Part shown: piece by piece, positions 26,631-35,760 of the stretch
Position numbering within the stretch: position 1 is the first letter of the stretch
Layout: the number at the start of each line of letters is the position of its first letter
NCBI RefSeq assembly: GCF_900114915.1
Contig: NZ_FOUS01000004.1
Span: 489,034 to 553,033, forward strand
DNA length: 64,000 nucleotides
From: Bradyrhizobium sp. Rc3b
GTDB taxonomy: Bacteria > Pseudomonadota > Alphaproteobacteria > Rhizobiales > Xanthobacteraceae
Direction: 5' to 3'
Position numbers and translations under genes: made by a program
Notes under the pieces: model-generated
Databases searched by the model: none
Told to the model about the DNA's origin: nothing
What the model saw: only the letters and a program-made list of their open reading frames with translations

Positions 26631-27704
26631 ATGAACGATCAGATTGCCATTCCCTGTGTGGTCATGCGCGGTGGGACCTCGCGCGGACCGTTTTTCCTGG
26701 CCCGCGACCTTCCGGCCGACCCCAGCTCGCGCGACGCGGTGCTGTTGTCGGTAATGGGAGCTGGGCACGATCTCGGAATCGATGGAATCGGCGGCGACAA
26801 TGCCGTGATCAACAAGGTCGCGATCATCGGATCGGCAACGGTGCCCGGTGCCGATGTCGACTACCTGTTTGCCCAGGTGAGGGTCCGTGAAGGGATCGTC
26901 GATACCTCGCCGAACTGCGGAAACATGCTTGCGGCGGTCGGGCCATTCGCAATCGAAGCCGGCCTGGTCGCCGCTACTGCGGATCGCACCCATGTACGCA
27001 TTCACAATGTCAACACCGGCAAGCTGATCGACGCGACGGTCGCCACTCCGGGAGGACGGGTGACCTATGAGGGAGAAGCGCGGATCGACGGCGTGCCGGG
27101 AACGGCCGCGCCCATCGAACTGTCGTTCCCCAACGCCGCCGGCGCACGCACCGGCCGTCTGTTGCCGACAGGACGTCCGGTCGATCGCATCGGAGGGGTC
27201 GACGTGACCTGCATCGACGCAGCCATGCCCGTCATGCTGGTCCGCGCGGCAGATCTCGGATGGACCGGCCGCGAGGCCCCTCCGGCCTTCGCCGACGGCG
27301 CCTTCCGCGGGCGGCTCGAACATTTGCGCATCGAGGCTGGACGCCGGATGGGTTTTCCGGATTCCGCGTCAATGGTGATTCCGAAGCCGGTTCTGATCGC
27401 GCCCGCAAGCGGGGCGACGTTGAACGTCAGGTACTTCATGCCGCACGACTGCCATAGCGCGCTGGCGGTGACCGGTGCCGTCGCGATCGCGACCGCCTGT
27501 GTGACGCCCGGGACGATCGCCGCAGAGATGGTTGGATCGCTGGCACCGCCGGTGCCGATCACGCTCGCCCATCCCTCCGGCCGGCTCGTGGTTCGGCTCG
27601 AGCCCGGCCCGGTTGCCCGGGTGCAGCGGACAGCCCGGCGAATTCTCGAGGGCCATGTCTTCGCCCGTCGATCGCACGTCCCTCATTCGGTCCTGGCGGC
27701 CTGA
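26631..27704 (+). CDS. PrpF/GalD family isomerase (4-oxalomesaconate tautomerase-like)
   Basis: A 357-residue protein of the PrpF family. It has the conserved start IPCVVMRGGTSRGPFFLARD, DGIGGDNAVINKVAII and DTSPNCGNMLAAVGPFAIE, where the Cys in NCGNM is the family active-site position. Members include GalD, which tautomerises 4-oxalomesaconate in gallate breakdown, and PrpF, which isomerises aconitate in the methylcitrate cycle. The next gene is a C4-dicarboxylate carrier and the regulator upstream is LysR type, which fits an acid catabolism locus. Exact substrate uncertain. Confidence 0.8.
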   Translation: MNDQIAIPCVVMRGGTSRGPFFLARDLPADPSSRDAVLLSVMGAGHDLGIDGIGGDNAVINKVAIIGSATVPGADVDYLFAQVRVREGIVDTSPNCGNMLAAVGPFAIEAGLVAATADRTHVRIHNVNTGKLIDATVATPGGRVTYEGEARIDGVPGTAAPIELSFPNAAGARTGRLLPTGRPVDRIGGVDVTCIDAAMPVMLVRAADLGWTGREAPPAFADGAFRGRLEHLRIEAGRRMGFPDSASMVIPKPVLIAPASGATLNVRYFMPHDCHSALAVTGAVAIATACVTPGTIAAEMVGSLAPPVPITLAHPSGRLVVRLEPGPVARVQRTARRILEGHVFARRSHVPHSVLAA

Positions 27705-27728
27705 AGCCGGACCGCTTTCAAAGCCTTC

Positions 27729-27760
27729 AAAAATCAGAGCCATGAAAAATCAGAGCCATG
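27729..27760 (+). repeat. Perfect 16-base tandem duplication before the DctA-like gene
   Basis: AAAAATCAGAGCCATG is present twice back to back (27729-27744 and 27745-27760). Each copy ends in an ATG; the second gives an in-frame ATG 15 bases before the proposed carrier start. Confidence 0.9.
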
Positions 27761-27772
27761 GGAGAAACGAGA

Positions 27773-29158
27773 ATGCAGAAGCAAGCGCTGGTCGGGCCCG
27801 CGAACGGTGAGACGCGAAAACCATTCTACCGGATCCTCTACGTCCAGGTGCTGATCGGTCTCATGTTGGGCGTCCTCACCGGCCATCTCTGGCCTGACTT
27901 CGGTGCCGCGCTGAAGCCCTTCGGCGACGGCTTCGTCAAGCTGGTCAAGATGATGATCGCGCCGATCGTGTTCTGCACCATCGTCAGCGGTATCAACAGC
28001 ATCAGCGATTCGCGCGAGGTCGGCCGCACGCTGGTGAAATCCATGGCGCTGTTCTACCTGCTGACCGTGCTCGCATTGCTGGCCGGACTGGTCGCCGTGT
28101 CGCTGATCCAGCCGGGCGTCGGCATGCATGTGTCCGTCAGCACGCTGGATCCGTCGGTGGCCGCGAAGTTCACCAAGCAGGCGAGTGCGACCGGATTTGC
28201 GGACTTCATGCTGCACATCATCCCGCATTCCTTCTTTGGCGCGTTTGCCGACGGCGAAGTGCTGCCGGTCCTGCTGGTCTCCATCCTGGTCGCCTTTGGC
28301 CTGAGCCGTGCCGGCGATGGGGGTGCGGTGGTGACGAAGGCCGTCGATTCCTTCTCTCAGGTCCTGTTTGTGTCCTTTGGCTTCGTCATGAAGCTCGCGC
28401 CGCTCGGCGCCTTTGGCGCCATGGCGTTCACGGTGGGCCGCTACGGCATTCGATCGATTGGCTCGCTCGGACTGCTGATCCTAACATTCTATATCGCCTG
28501 CTCATTCTTCGTGGTCGTCGTGCTCGGCACGCTGGCGCGGCTGAATGGCTTCAGCCTGTGGAGGACCATCCGCTACTTCAAGGAAGAGCTGCTGATCGTG
28601 CTCGGCACGTCATCGTCGGAACCGGCGCTGCCTGGGGCGCTGCGCAAGCTGGAGCAGCTCGGATGCCGGAAAGGCGTGTCCGGCCTCGTGTTGCCGATGG
28701 GCTATTCCTTCAATCTGGACGGCAGCGCCATCTATCTCACCCTGGCCTCCATCTTCATCGCGCAGGCCTGCGACATCCACCTGTCGTGGGGGCAGATCGC
28801 GGCGATGCTCGGACTGATGCTGCTGACGTCCAAAGGCGCGGCCGGCGTCACCGGCAGCGGCTTCGTCGCGCTTGTCGCGACCCTCTCCGTCATGCCGGAT
28901 CTGCCCGTGACGGGCGTTGCGCTGCTCGTCGGCATCGACCGTTTCATGTCGGAAGCGCGGGCGCTGACCAGTATGATCAGCAACTGCGTCGCAGCCATCA
29001 CCGTTTCGCTGTGGGAGGACGCTTGTGACCGAGAGGTGTTGGCTCGCGAGCTGGGAGGGAGTGGCTCTCTCAAGGTCGCGGCCGGATCGAAGATCGGCGG
29101 AGGAGCAGTGCTGCAGGGGGACAAGGCCTGGATTTCGACGACGCAATCGGCCGCTTGA
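27773..29158 (+). CDS. C4-dicarboxylate:proton/sodium symporter, DctA-like
   Basis: A 461-residue DAACS family carrier. The serine-rich tip GTSSSEPALPGAL of re-entrant loop HP1, the unwound helix MGYSFNLDGSAIYL, the loop SKGAAGVTGSGF of HP2 and DRFMSEARALTSMISN are all present. It would import succinate, malate, fumarate or a related acid. Rhizobial DctA supports nitrogen-fixing bacteroids, but this copy sits with an isomerase and a LysR gene rather than dctBD, so a specialised role is likely. The ATG at 27773 has GGGAG 8 bases upstream; an alternative ATG lies at 27758. Confidence 0.88.
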   Translation: MQKQALVGPANGETRKPFYRILYVQVLIGLMLGVLTGHLWPDFGAALKPFGDGFVKLVKMMIAPIVFCTIVSGINSISDSREVGRTLVKSMALFYLLTVLALLAGLVAVSLIQPGVGMHVSVSTLDPSVAAKFTKQASATGFADFMLHIIPHSFFGAFADGEVLPVLLVSILVAFGLSRAGDGGAVVTKAVDSFSQVLFVSFGFVMKLAPLGAFGAMAFTVGRYGIRSIGSLGLLILTFYIACSFFVVVVLGTLARLNGFSLWRTIRYFKEELLIVLGTSSSEPALPGALRKLEQLGCRKGVSGLVLPMGYSFNLDGSAIYLTLASIFIAQACDIHLSWGQIAAMLGLMLLTSKGAAGVTGSGFVALVATLSVMPDLPVTGVALLVGIDRFMSEARALTSMISNCVAAITVSLWEDACDREVLARELGGSGSLKVAAGSKIGGGAVLQGDKAWISTTQSAA

Positions 29159-29273
29159 CGCCACCTCCGGGATGAAATCGGCCGCACTGCTCGATTCGGG
29201 TTTGCCAAGTCGCCGGCATGTCGAGCTTGTTGAGCTCGGGCTACCGAAATCCGCGAAGGCTGCGTTGATCAGC

Positions 29274-31226
29274 CTAGTTGGATTTGGCGTTCTCCTTCAC
29301 GTTCTCTTTGGCGTTCTCCGCCGTCGGCGCTTCCGCCGGTGGAGGACGCTTTCCGCTGCCGGTGATGCGCTCGATCGCGGAGCGCACGGCGTCGCCCCCC
29401 TTGCGATCCTTCAGCATGTCGAGCAGCGGCGCGGAGGCCGGCGAGCGGCGGATCAGGCTTTCCGGATCGGGGAAGATCAGGGGATCGTCCCAGGGACCCT
29501 GCACCACGAACGGCAACTCGAATCCCGACGTGCTGTTGAGGCTCGCCACGCCCTTCATGTCGTATTCGCGCGTCGGCACCGAGGCGGTGCCGGTGAGCGT
29601 AATCTTGGCCGCCGGCCCTTCGACACGGATGTCCTCGGCGGTGGCGACCCCATCGGAGAATTTCACGGCGATGGTGAGATTGTTGTACGGCGTCGAACCG
29701 TTGCGGAAATTGCCGCCGCCCGACAGCGGACGCCGCTCCAGGCGTTTCAGCAGCTGCTCGGCATTGAAGCCCGAGATCGCGCCGTCATGACCGGTGACGG
29801 TGGCGCTGCCGTCGAGCGACTGCACGAGGCCGAACGGGCTCGAGCCCGAGGCGAAGAGCGACACGTTGATGTTGCCGCGACCGGATAGCTTGCTGAGGCC
29901 GAACAGTTCGGTGGCGCAGGCCTGGAGGTCGACGTCGGTGAACTGGAATTGCGCCTTGATGTCGGCGACGGTGTCGGAGCGCGCGATGCCGAACGAGCCC
30001 TTGGCGATGCCGCCATAGACCTGGGCTTCGCCGACCGAGAGTGCGAGCGTGCCGTTGCGCAGATTGGCGCCGATGGCGGTGCGGCCGAGCCTGGTCGGCC
30101 CGACCGTCAGCTTTGCTGCCGATAGGCGCATGTCGAGATCGGTCGTCGACAATCCGTTGAGATCGAACAGCTGCCTGTTCCAGTCCCGCGCGCCGCTCGC
30201 GAGCAGTCGGAAGGTGGAGATATAAGGCGTGAAGTCGAGCGCGTCGGCGGCGAGCGTCGCCTGCAGCGTCTGCCGGCCGTTATTGGCGTAGGTCATGACG
30301 CCCTCGGCGGCATTGCCGTCGAGCTCGACATTGACGTTGGTGAGCGCGATCGAGGCGCCGACGACGTTGGCGCGCGCCTTCAGCACGAAGCGGCCGAAGC
30401 CGCCGCTGGCGGGTTGCGGCTGCCCGGTCCAGCGCAGCGCGTTGCGCAAGGAGGGGCTGTCGATCGTCAGCGTGCCTTCCATCATCGGGCTGGTGCGGTT
30501 GGCGACGCTGCCGTCGAAAGCGAGCTTGAGCGGTGCGCTGGCGATCCGCGCCTTCAAGCCCGAGCGCTCGCCGGAGAGGGCGGCGACGAAGTCGGAAAAG
30601 CTGATCGAGCCGTCAACACGCTCGCCGCGCCAGTCGAACTGTCCGGTCGCGGCGAAGGAGCGCGAGATCGAAGGCCAGGCCAGCGACAGGTCGATGTCCT
30701 CGAACTTCTCGGTGCCGTGCGTGGCGGCGTCCTGGTAGTCGAGCACGCCGTCCTGGATCCGGATTTCGGAGAACGAGAGCTGGTTTTCAGCCCCCGGCTT
30801 CATGGTGCGCGCGATGGTCTGGATGAAGGGCGTCCAGTTACTCTGGCCGTCCGGCTTCAGGCTGACATGGATGCGCGGCCGCAGCAGCGTCAGGTCGGCG
30901 ATCTCGAACCGTTGCAGCAATAGCGGCAGCAGCCGCAGATTGGCGGTGAGCACGTCGACCTGGAGCGCGGGATCGCTGGTGCCGCCGCCCTTGAGGCCGA
31001 CGTCACGGAAGGAGATGTAGCTCGCCGGCAGCACCGAGATGTCGATTGCGCCCGCGACACTGAGTTCGAGCCCGGTGACGTCGCGGATCTGCGCTTCGAC
31101 CGCCTTGCGCAGCGCGTCGCGGTTGATGAGCCATGAGGTCGCGATCAGGGCGATCAGCGCGACGCCGAGCAGCGCCGCGATCGGCGTCCCGAGGCGCTTC
31201 ATTCCTTGGGCCATGGTCAATGGCAT
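29274..31226 (-). CDS. AsmA family protein
   Basis: A large protein of about 650 residues. One membrane anchor is near the N terminus (IAALLGVALIALIATSWLI), followed by periplasmic AsmA repeats: GLELSVAGAIDISVLPAS at about residue 55 and the C-terminal AsmA_2 region with QLLKRLERRPLSGGGNF. AsmA proteins are thought to form lipid-transfer bridges to the outer membrane. The start is uncertain: ATGs at 31226, 31214 and 31202 are all possible and none has a well-placed ribosome site. It is divergent from the CoA-transferase genes. Confidence 0.82.
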   Translation of the reverse strand: MPLTMAQGMKRLGTPIAALLGVALIALIATSWLINRDALRKAVEAQIRDVTGLELSVAGAIDISVLPASYISFRDVGLKGGGTSDPALQVDVLTANLRLLPLLLQRFEIADLTLLRPRIHVSLKPDGQSNWTPFIQTIARTMKPGAENQLSFSEIRIQDGVLDYQDAATHGTEKFEDIDLSLAWPSISRSFAATGQFDWRGERVDGSISFSDFVAALSGERSGLKARIASAPLKLAFDGSVANRTSPMMEGTLTIDSPSLRNALRWTGQPQPASGGFGRFVLKARANVVGASIALTNVNVELDGNAAEGVMTYANNGRQTLQATLAADALDFTPYISTFRLLASGARDWNRQLFDLNGLSTTDLDMRLSAAKLTVGPTRLGRTAIGANLRNGTLALSVGEAQVYGGIAKGSFGIARSDTVADIKAQFQFTDVDLQACATELFGLSKLSGRGNINVSLFASGSSPFGLVQSLDGSATVTGHDGAISGFNAEQLLKRLERRPLSGGGNFRNGSTPYNNLTIAVKFSDGVATAEDIRVEGPAAKITLTGTASVPTREYDMKGVASLNSTSGFELPFVVQGPWDDPLIFPDPESLIRRSPASAPLLDMLKDRKGGDAVRSAIERITGSGKRPPPAEAPTAENAKENVKENAKSN

Positions 31227-31486
31227 GTCCTGATCGGGTTGGTCGTTGGAGCCAGGAGGGCGGGTCGGGAAACCTGCGTGCCCACGCCCAACCCCCGCAA
31301 CTTGATGGGTTTTCTTGTCGCTTTCAAGGCCGCGGACGGTTCTGCCCACGGTGTGGGCAGCTTCTATCACCCGGCCGCCGTGCGGAGAACCCCGTATCAT
31401 TGACGGCTTTGGAGGATTTCGCCTAATAATCGCCGCCAATAGGGCGCGCCGCCTCCAAGCCGAAGGTTCAGTCGAAGGTTATTTGC

Positions 31487-32194
31487 ATGAACAAGGTCTA
31501 TCCCGACGCCAAGTCGGCTCTGTCAGGCATTTTGAAAGACAACATGATGATCATGTCGGGAGGCTTCGGCCTCTGCGGCATCGCCGAGGAGCTCTCGGAC
31601 GCGATCCGCGAGTCCGGCGTCAAGGGCCTGACGGTGGTCTCCAACAATGCCGGCGTCGACGGCATCGGGCTCAGCCGCCTTTTGGAAACCCGGCAGATCA
31701 AGAAGATGATCTCGTCCTATGTCGGCGAGAACAAGCTGTTCGCCCAGCAATTCCTCGCCGGCGAGCTGGAACTCGAATTCAATCCGCAGGGCACGCTTGC
31801 CGAGCGCATCCGCGCCGGCGGCGCCGGCATTCCGGCCTTCTACACCAAGACCGGCGTCGGCACGCTGATCGCCGAAGGCAAGGAAGTGAAGGAGTTCGAC
31901 GGCGAGAAGTACCTGATGGAACGTGGCCTGTTCGCCGACCTCGCCATTGTCCACGCCTGGAAGGGCGACACCGCCGGCAACCTCATCTACCGCAAGACCG
32001 CGCGCAATTTTAACCCGATGATGGCGACCGCCGCCAAGATCACCGTCGCCGAGGTCGAGCATCTGGTTCCGGCGGGTGAACTCAATCCCGACCACATCCA
32101 CACGCCCGGCATTTTCGTGAAGCGCATCGTCGAGGTCGGCACGGCCAAGAAGCGCATCGAATTCCGCAACACCCGCCCGCGTACCGCCGCTTAA
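31487..32194 (+). CDS. scoA: 3-oxoacid CoA-transferase subunit A
   Basis: A 235-residue alpha subunit of a two-subunit succinyl-CoA:3-ketoacid CoA-transferase. The signature MIMSGGFGLCGIAEEL is near residue 22, and GTLAERIRAGGAGIPAFYT is typical of this subunit. It moves CoA from succinyl-CoA to acetoacetate or similar acids, feeding ketone-body and polyhydroxybutyrate turnover. It lies 18 bases before subunit B and is clearly in one operon. Confidence 0.93.
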   Translation: MNKVYPDAKSALSGILKDNMMIMSGGFGLCGIAEELSDAIRESGVKGLTVVSNNAGVDGIGLSRLLETRQIKKMISSYVGENKLFAQQFLAGELELEFNPQGTLAERIRAGGAGIPAFYTKTGVGTLIAEGKEVKEFDGEKYLMERGLFADLAIVHAWKGDTAGNLIYRKTARNFNPMMATAAKITVAEVEHLVPAGELNPDHIHTPGIFVKRIVEVGTAKKRIEFRNTRPRTAA

Positions 32195-32212
32195 GCGTAT
32201 CAGGAGACACAC

Positions 32213-32863
32213 ATGGCCTGGACCCGTGAACAGATGGCCGCGCGCGCCGCGAAGGAACTGCGTGACGGCTACTACGTCAATCTCGGCATCGGCATCCCGA
32301 CGCTGGTTTCGAACTTCATCCCCGACGGGGTCGATGTCAGCCTGCAGAGCGAGAACGGCATGCTCGGCATGGGCCCGTTCCCCTATGAAGACGAGGTGGA
32401 CGCGGACCTGATCAACGCCGGCAAGCAGACGGTGAGCGAGCTGCCCTCGACCTCGTATTTCTCGAGCGCGGATTCCTTCGGGATGATCCGCGGCGGCCAT
32501 ATGGACCTGTCGATCCTCGGCGCCATGCAGGTGGCCCAGAACGGCGATCTCGCCAATTGGATGATCCCCGGCAAGATGGTCAAGGGCATGGGCGGCGCGA
32601 TGGACCTCGTCGCCGGCGTCAAGCGCGTCGTCGTGGTGATGGAGCATTCGGCCAAGGACGGCTCCAAGCTCCTGAAGAAGTGCAATCTGCCGCTGACCGG
32701 CGAGCGCGTGGTCGACATGGTCGTCACGGATCTGGCGGTCTTCACCATCGACAAGCACGGTGATGGCGGCATGGCCCTGATCGAGCTCGCCGACGGCGTC
32801 TCGCTCGACGAGGTCAAGGCCAAGACCGAAGCCGAGTTTCGCGTGGCGCTGAAGAACACGTAA
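32213..32863 (+). CDS. scoB: 3-oxoacid CoA-transferase subunit B
   Basis: A 216-residue beta subunit. The catalytic Glu lies in [20 protein letters not shown] near residue 46, where a CoA thioester forms. [15 protein letters not shown] and [18 protein letters not shown] are also family motifs. A GGAG site 6 bases before the ATG supports the start. It acts as a heterodimer or tetramer with ScoA in the cytoplasm. Confidence 0.93.
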   Translation: MAWTREQMAARAAKELRDGYYVNLGIGIPTLVSNFIPDGVDVSLQSENGMLGMGPFPYEDEVDADLINAGKQTVSELPSTSYFSSADSFGMIRGGHMDLSILGAMQVAQNGDLANWMIPGKMVKGMGGAMDLVAGVKRVVVVMEHSAKDGSKLLKKCNLPLTGERVVDMVVTDLAVFTIDKHGDGGMALIELADGVSLDEVKAKTEAEFRVALKNT

Positions 32864-32885
32864 GGTCTTCGAGAATGGGGCGCGT

Positions 32886-33521
32886 ATGACGATAAGGTCA
32901 GCGCGTCCCGAGGACGCTGCTTTCATCGCACGAACCATCCTGCACTCGATGCGCGGCTGCCGGCCGCGGGGCTGGTTCGACGTCGCGCTTGGCTGGCCGG
33001 AAGCGGAGTGCCTCGATTTCATCGCACGCGTCGCCGTCGCACGCGCGGTGTCGATGTGGCATGTGTCGCAGTTCCTGGTCACCGAAATCGATGGCAAGCC
33101 TGCTGCTGCACTTTGCGCCGTGCCTGCGGCCGGCACCGGACCTGCGGCCTGGCGCGCGCTCGAAGAGGTCGGTTTCTCAATTGGGCTCACGGCGTCAGAG
33201 CTGGACGCCATCCGCCGGCGCGGCGCCTATTCGCGGACTTGCTGGGTCCAGGGCGGCGAGGGCGACTGGATGATCGAGCATGTCGCGACCGACCCTGCCT
33301 ATCGTGGCCGCGGCCTGATGCAGGCGCTGATCGCGCACGCGCTGGACAAGGGGCGGGCGGCCGGGTTTGCCCGGACGACGATATCGTTCCTGATCGGCAA
33401 CGAGCCCGCCGAGCGCGCCTACGCCAAGGCCGGATTTGTCTTTGCGGAGGAGAAACGCGATCCCGCGTTCGAGACGATCATCGGAGCTCCAGGCTTTCGC
33501 ATGTTCGCGCGCGCGATTTGA
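32886..33521 (+). CDS. GNAT family N-acetyltransferase
   Basis: A 211-residue protein with the GNAT fold in its C-terminal half. The acetyl-CoA motif is VATDPAYRGRGLMQALIAHA (about residues 137-156), and ISFLIGNEPAERAYAKAGF closes the domain. The first 80 residues are a less conserved substrate domain. It follows scoB by 22 bases and may be expressed with it, although no metabolic link is known. Substrate not predictable. Confidence 0.8.
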   Translation: MTIRSARPEDAAFIARTILHSMRGCRPRGWFDVALGWPEAECLDFIARVAVARAVSMWHVSQFLVTEIDGKPAAALCAVPAAGTGPAAWRALEEVGFSIGLTASELDAIRRRGAYSRTCWVQGGEGDWMIEHVATDPAYRGRGLMQALIAHALDKGRAAGFARTTISFLIGNEPAERAYAKAGFVFAEEKRDPAFETIIGAPGFRMFARAI

Positions 33522-33528
33522 CGTGTCC

Positions 33529-33593
33529 GTAGCCCGCATGAGCGAAGCGATATGCGGGACCTTCCCGGGTGTCGCTTCGCTCACCCGGGCTAC
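33529..33593. repeat. Intergenic palindromic repeat (GTAGCCC / GGGCTAC)
   Basis: Outer arms GTAGCCC and GGGCTAC enclose CGCATGAGCGAAGCGATATG and a matching GTCGCTTCGCTCACCC half. This is, from memory, a common Bradyrhizobium repeat. It fills the gap between the GNAT and nirV genes and may also serve as a terminator for both. Confidence 0.7.
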
Positions 33594-33609
33594 GCGGCGA
33601 TAATCTTGG

Positions 33610-34488
33610 CTATGACCTCACCGCCCACACCTTGCTCCACCGCGCCGACACGCTCGCGACCCAGGAGGTCTCCTCGCGCACCAGGCGGAAGCCGAGATTG
33701 GCGGGCGGCACGCCCTGGGCGCAACCGCCGGCGCGGGCGTCGCGGATGAAATCGGTGACATAGGCGCGGTGGGCGCCCTCGGCGACACGCACGCCGCAGT
33801 TCACCGTGGGTCGGCCGGCATTGCCGGCGGCGTCGACGCGCGAGCGCACGAAGCAGGTCGAGGTCCACTCCCAGACATTGCCGGCGAGATCCTCGACGCC
33901 GTGCTCGTTCGGGCCGAACTTGCCGAAGGGATAGGCAGTGGTGTCGGAAAGATCGCGTTCGGACTCGCGCTCATAGCGGCTGATCCAGCGCTTTGAAGGA
34001 TCGTCGGCATCGACAGCGACGCCGTCGTCCTTGAATCTGGAGCCCGCTGCAAAGGCCCATTCCGCATCGCTCGGCAGGCGGTAATGGTGGCCTGTCTTGC
34101 GCGACAGCCAGCCTGCATAAGCCTCGGCATCGTGCCAGTTCACCTGCACCGCGGGACGATCGGCAGCGACCGTGACGTCGCGATCGAGCGCGCGGCAGGC
34201 GCCCTCCTGCACACAGAGCTGATAATCGGATGAGGAGACCTGATTTCGCATGATGTGCAGCGGTCGGTCGACGCGCATCGCGCGCAGCGGCGCCTCCGCC
34301 TGCTGCCCGCCGCGCGTGAAATCGCCGGCCTCGCGATAGGACAGACTGCCCGGCGCGACCCTGACGATCGCTGGCTCCGTCGCGGTGCCGCGGACCGTCA
34401 TGTTCGAAACCAGCGGCGCCATCGCGATCGGTCCGGCGAGCCCGGCGGCGCAGGCGAGGGCCAGTTTGAGCTTGAATGCGATCAGCAT
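33610..34488 (-). CDS. nirV: NirV-like SUMF1/FGE-fold protein
   Basis: A 292-residue protein with a signal peptide (ALACAAGLAGPIAMA) and a formylglycine-generating-enzyme fold: YRLPSDAEWAFAAGS, GVEDLAGNVWEWTSTCFV and LGFRLVREE at the end. It follows nirK by a short gap with a hairpin between, matching the NirV genes next to copper nitrite reductase in many denitrifiers. Its biochemical role is not settled. The ATG at 34488 has GGGGA 6 bases upstream, better placed than the ATG at 34494. Confidence 0.85.
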   Translation of the reverse strand: MLIAFKLKLALACAAGLAGPIAMAPLVSNMTVRGTATEPAIVRVAPGSLSYREAGDFTRGGQQAEAPLRAMRVDRPLHIMRNQVSSSDYQLCVQEGACRALDRDVTVAADRPAVQVNWHDAEAYAGWLSRKTGHHYRLPSDAEWAFAAGSRFKDDGVAVDADDPSKRWISRYERESERDLSDTTAYPFGKFGPNEHGVEDLAGNVWEWTSTCFVRSRVDAAGNAGRPTVNCGVRVAEGAHRAYVTDFIRDARAGGCAQGVPPANLGFRLVREETSWVASVSARWSKVWAVRS

Positions 34489-34507
34489 GGTCATTCCCCG
34501 AAGAAAG

Positions 34508-34533
34508 AAGGGGCCGGTGATGACCGGCCCCTT
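34508..34533 (-). terminator. Hairpin between nirK and nirV
   Basis: Minus-strand stem AAGGGGCCGGT / ACCGGCCCCTT, 11 perfect pairs with a 4-base loop and a T-rich tail. It begins 8 bases after the nirK stop and lies before nirV, so it could partially terminate or stabilise the nirK part of the transcript. Confidence 0.65.
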
Positions 34534-34540
34534 GTCGCGT

Positions 34541-35638
34541 TTAGTTGGTGTTGGCAGCCGGTATTTCGGCGGGGGCCTTCACCTGCATCATCAGATCATC
34601 GTTCCACTTGCCTTCGACCTTGAAGTGCGCGGTGGCGCCGAGGTCGGCGGCTTCGATCAGGTTATGCGTGACGTAGGCGTAGATGCCGGGCTGCTGGAAT
34701 TTGTACAGCGCGGCTCCCGCCGATCCGCCGCGGATGAACCAGGTCTCGAGCCCGACTTCCGGCGCATTGCCGAACTTGCCGGTCTCCCAGACGTAGTCGC
34801 CATGGCCGCCGATCAGGTGCGGACGGCTGTCGCGGTTGGCTTGCGAATGCACGATCAGCACGTTCTCGCCGACATTGGCCGTCAGCGCGTTCTTGCCGGT
34901 CAGCGCACCGGCCTTGCCGTTGAACACGACATGGGTCGGGATCAGCTTCTTCATCACCTCTTCGGTCTCGGTGAAGGCCTCGCCAGGCGATTCGTAGGAC
35001 TTGAAGTTGCCTTTCTCGTCGCGGGGCACGTACATGTCCTGCTCGCCGATGTAGTAGACCTTGTCGTATTTCAGCGCGCGGCCCTTGCCGTCGTTGAGGC
35101 CGTCACGCGGCAGCACCATCACGGCGCCGTTCATGCCGGAGACGACGTGCCAGGGGATCATCGGGCCGCCCGGGGCGCAATGGTAGACGAAGACGCCGGT
35201 CTTGGTTGCCTTCCAGCGCAGCACGACTTGCTCGCCGGGATTGACCAGAGTGAGCGCGCCGCCACCGAGCGCGCCGGTCGCGGAATGGAAGTCGATGTTG
35301 TGCGGCATGGAGTTGGTCGCAGGATTGACCAGCGTCGTTTCGACGTAGTCGCCCTCGTGCACGACCATCAGCGGACCCGGCATAGAACCGTTGAAGGTCA
35401 TGGCCTGGAAGGTGGTGCCCTTCTCGTCGATGACGACCTTCTTCTCCTCGATCGTGAGTTTGAACTCGATGATCTTGGGGCCTTGCTTGGTCGCCTGCTC
35501 GTGCGCATGCACGAACGGCGGAGCGACCAGCTCTACCTTTTGACGCGGCAGTTTGAGATCGTCGCCAGCCAAAGCGGGGGTCGCCAGCATCAGAGCTGTC
35601 GCGGCGGCGCCGATCAATGCGACTCTGCGGGTGAACAT
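34541..35638 (-). CDS. nirK: Copper-containing nitrite reductase
   Basis: A 365-residue periplasmic enzyme reducing nitrite to NO, the key step of denitrification. A signal peptide of about 24 residues ends ATPALA. All copper ligands are visible: SMPHNIDFH (type 1 His, catalytic Asp, type 2 His), [20 protein letters not shown] (type 2 His, type 1 Cys, His and Met), [10 protein letters not shown] (catalytic His) and [11 protein letters not shown] (type 2 His). It is a class I NirK forming trimers, with electrons from a c-type cytochrome or azurin-type donor. The ATG at 35638 is preferred since GAAGG lies 9 bases upstream; 35647 is possible. A FixK/NnrR-type box lies about 70 bases upstream. 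Confidence 0.96.
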   Translation of the reverse strand: MFTRRVALIGAAATALMLATPALAGDDLKLPRQKVELVAPPFVHAHEQATKQGPKIIEFKLTIEEKKVVIDEKGTTFQAMTFNGSMPGPLMVVHEGDYVETTLVNPATNSMPHNIDFHSATGALGGGALTLVNPGEQVVLRWKATKTGVFVYHCAPGGPMIPWHVVSGMNGAVMVLPRDGLNDGKGRALKYDKVYYIGEQDMYVPRDEKGNFKSYESPGEAFTETEEVMKKLIPTHVVFNGKAGALTGKNALTANVGENVLIVHSQANRDSRPHLIGGHGDYVWETGKFGNAPEVGLETWFIRGGSAGAALYKFQQPGIYAYVTHNLIEAADLGATAHFKVEGKWNDDLMMQVKAPAEIPAANTN

Positions 35639-35706
35639 CGGAAGCATCCTTCATCTGGAAAGGTTTTGATGACGGATGCAGTGTGCGCCTATCTCGGCAA
35701 GAGTGT

Positions 35707-35720
35707 TTGCGCTGCGACAA
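35707..35720 (-). promoter_or_regulatory. FixK/NnrR-type box upstream of nirK
   Basis: On the minus strand TTGTCGCAGCGCAA, fitting TTG-N8-CAA. Centre about 75 bases upstream of the nirK start. Crp/Fnr-family proteins such as NnrR and FixK bind this form in rhizobial denitrification promoters. Confidence 0.7.
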
Positions 35721-35760
35721 GGTTTTGCCGGATTCGGCTCCGCTACAGTACTTAGGTGCC

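Noticed and set aside
31523..33211. Minus-strand frame spanning the CoA-transferase genes
   Set aside because: It runs antisense to two well-recognised enzymes and has no domain.
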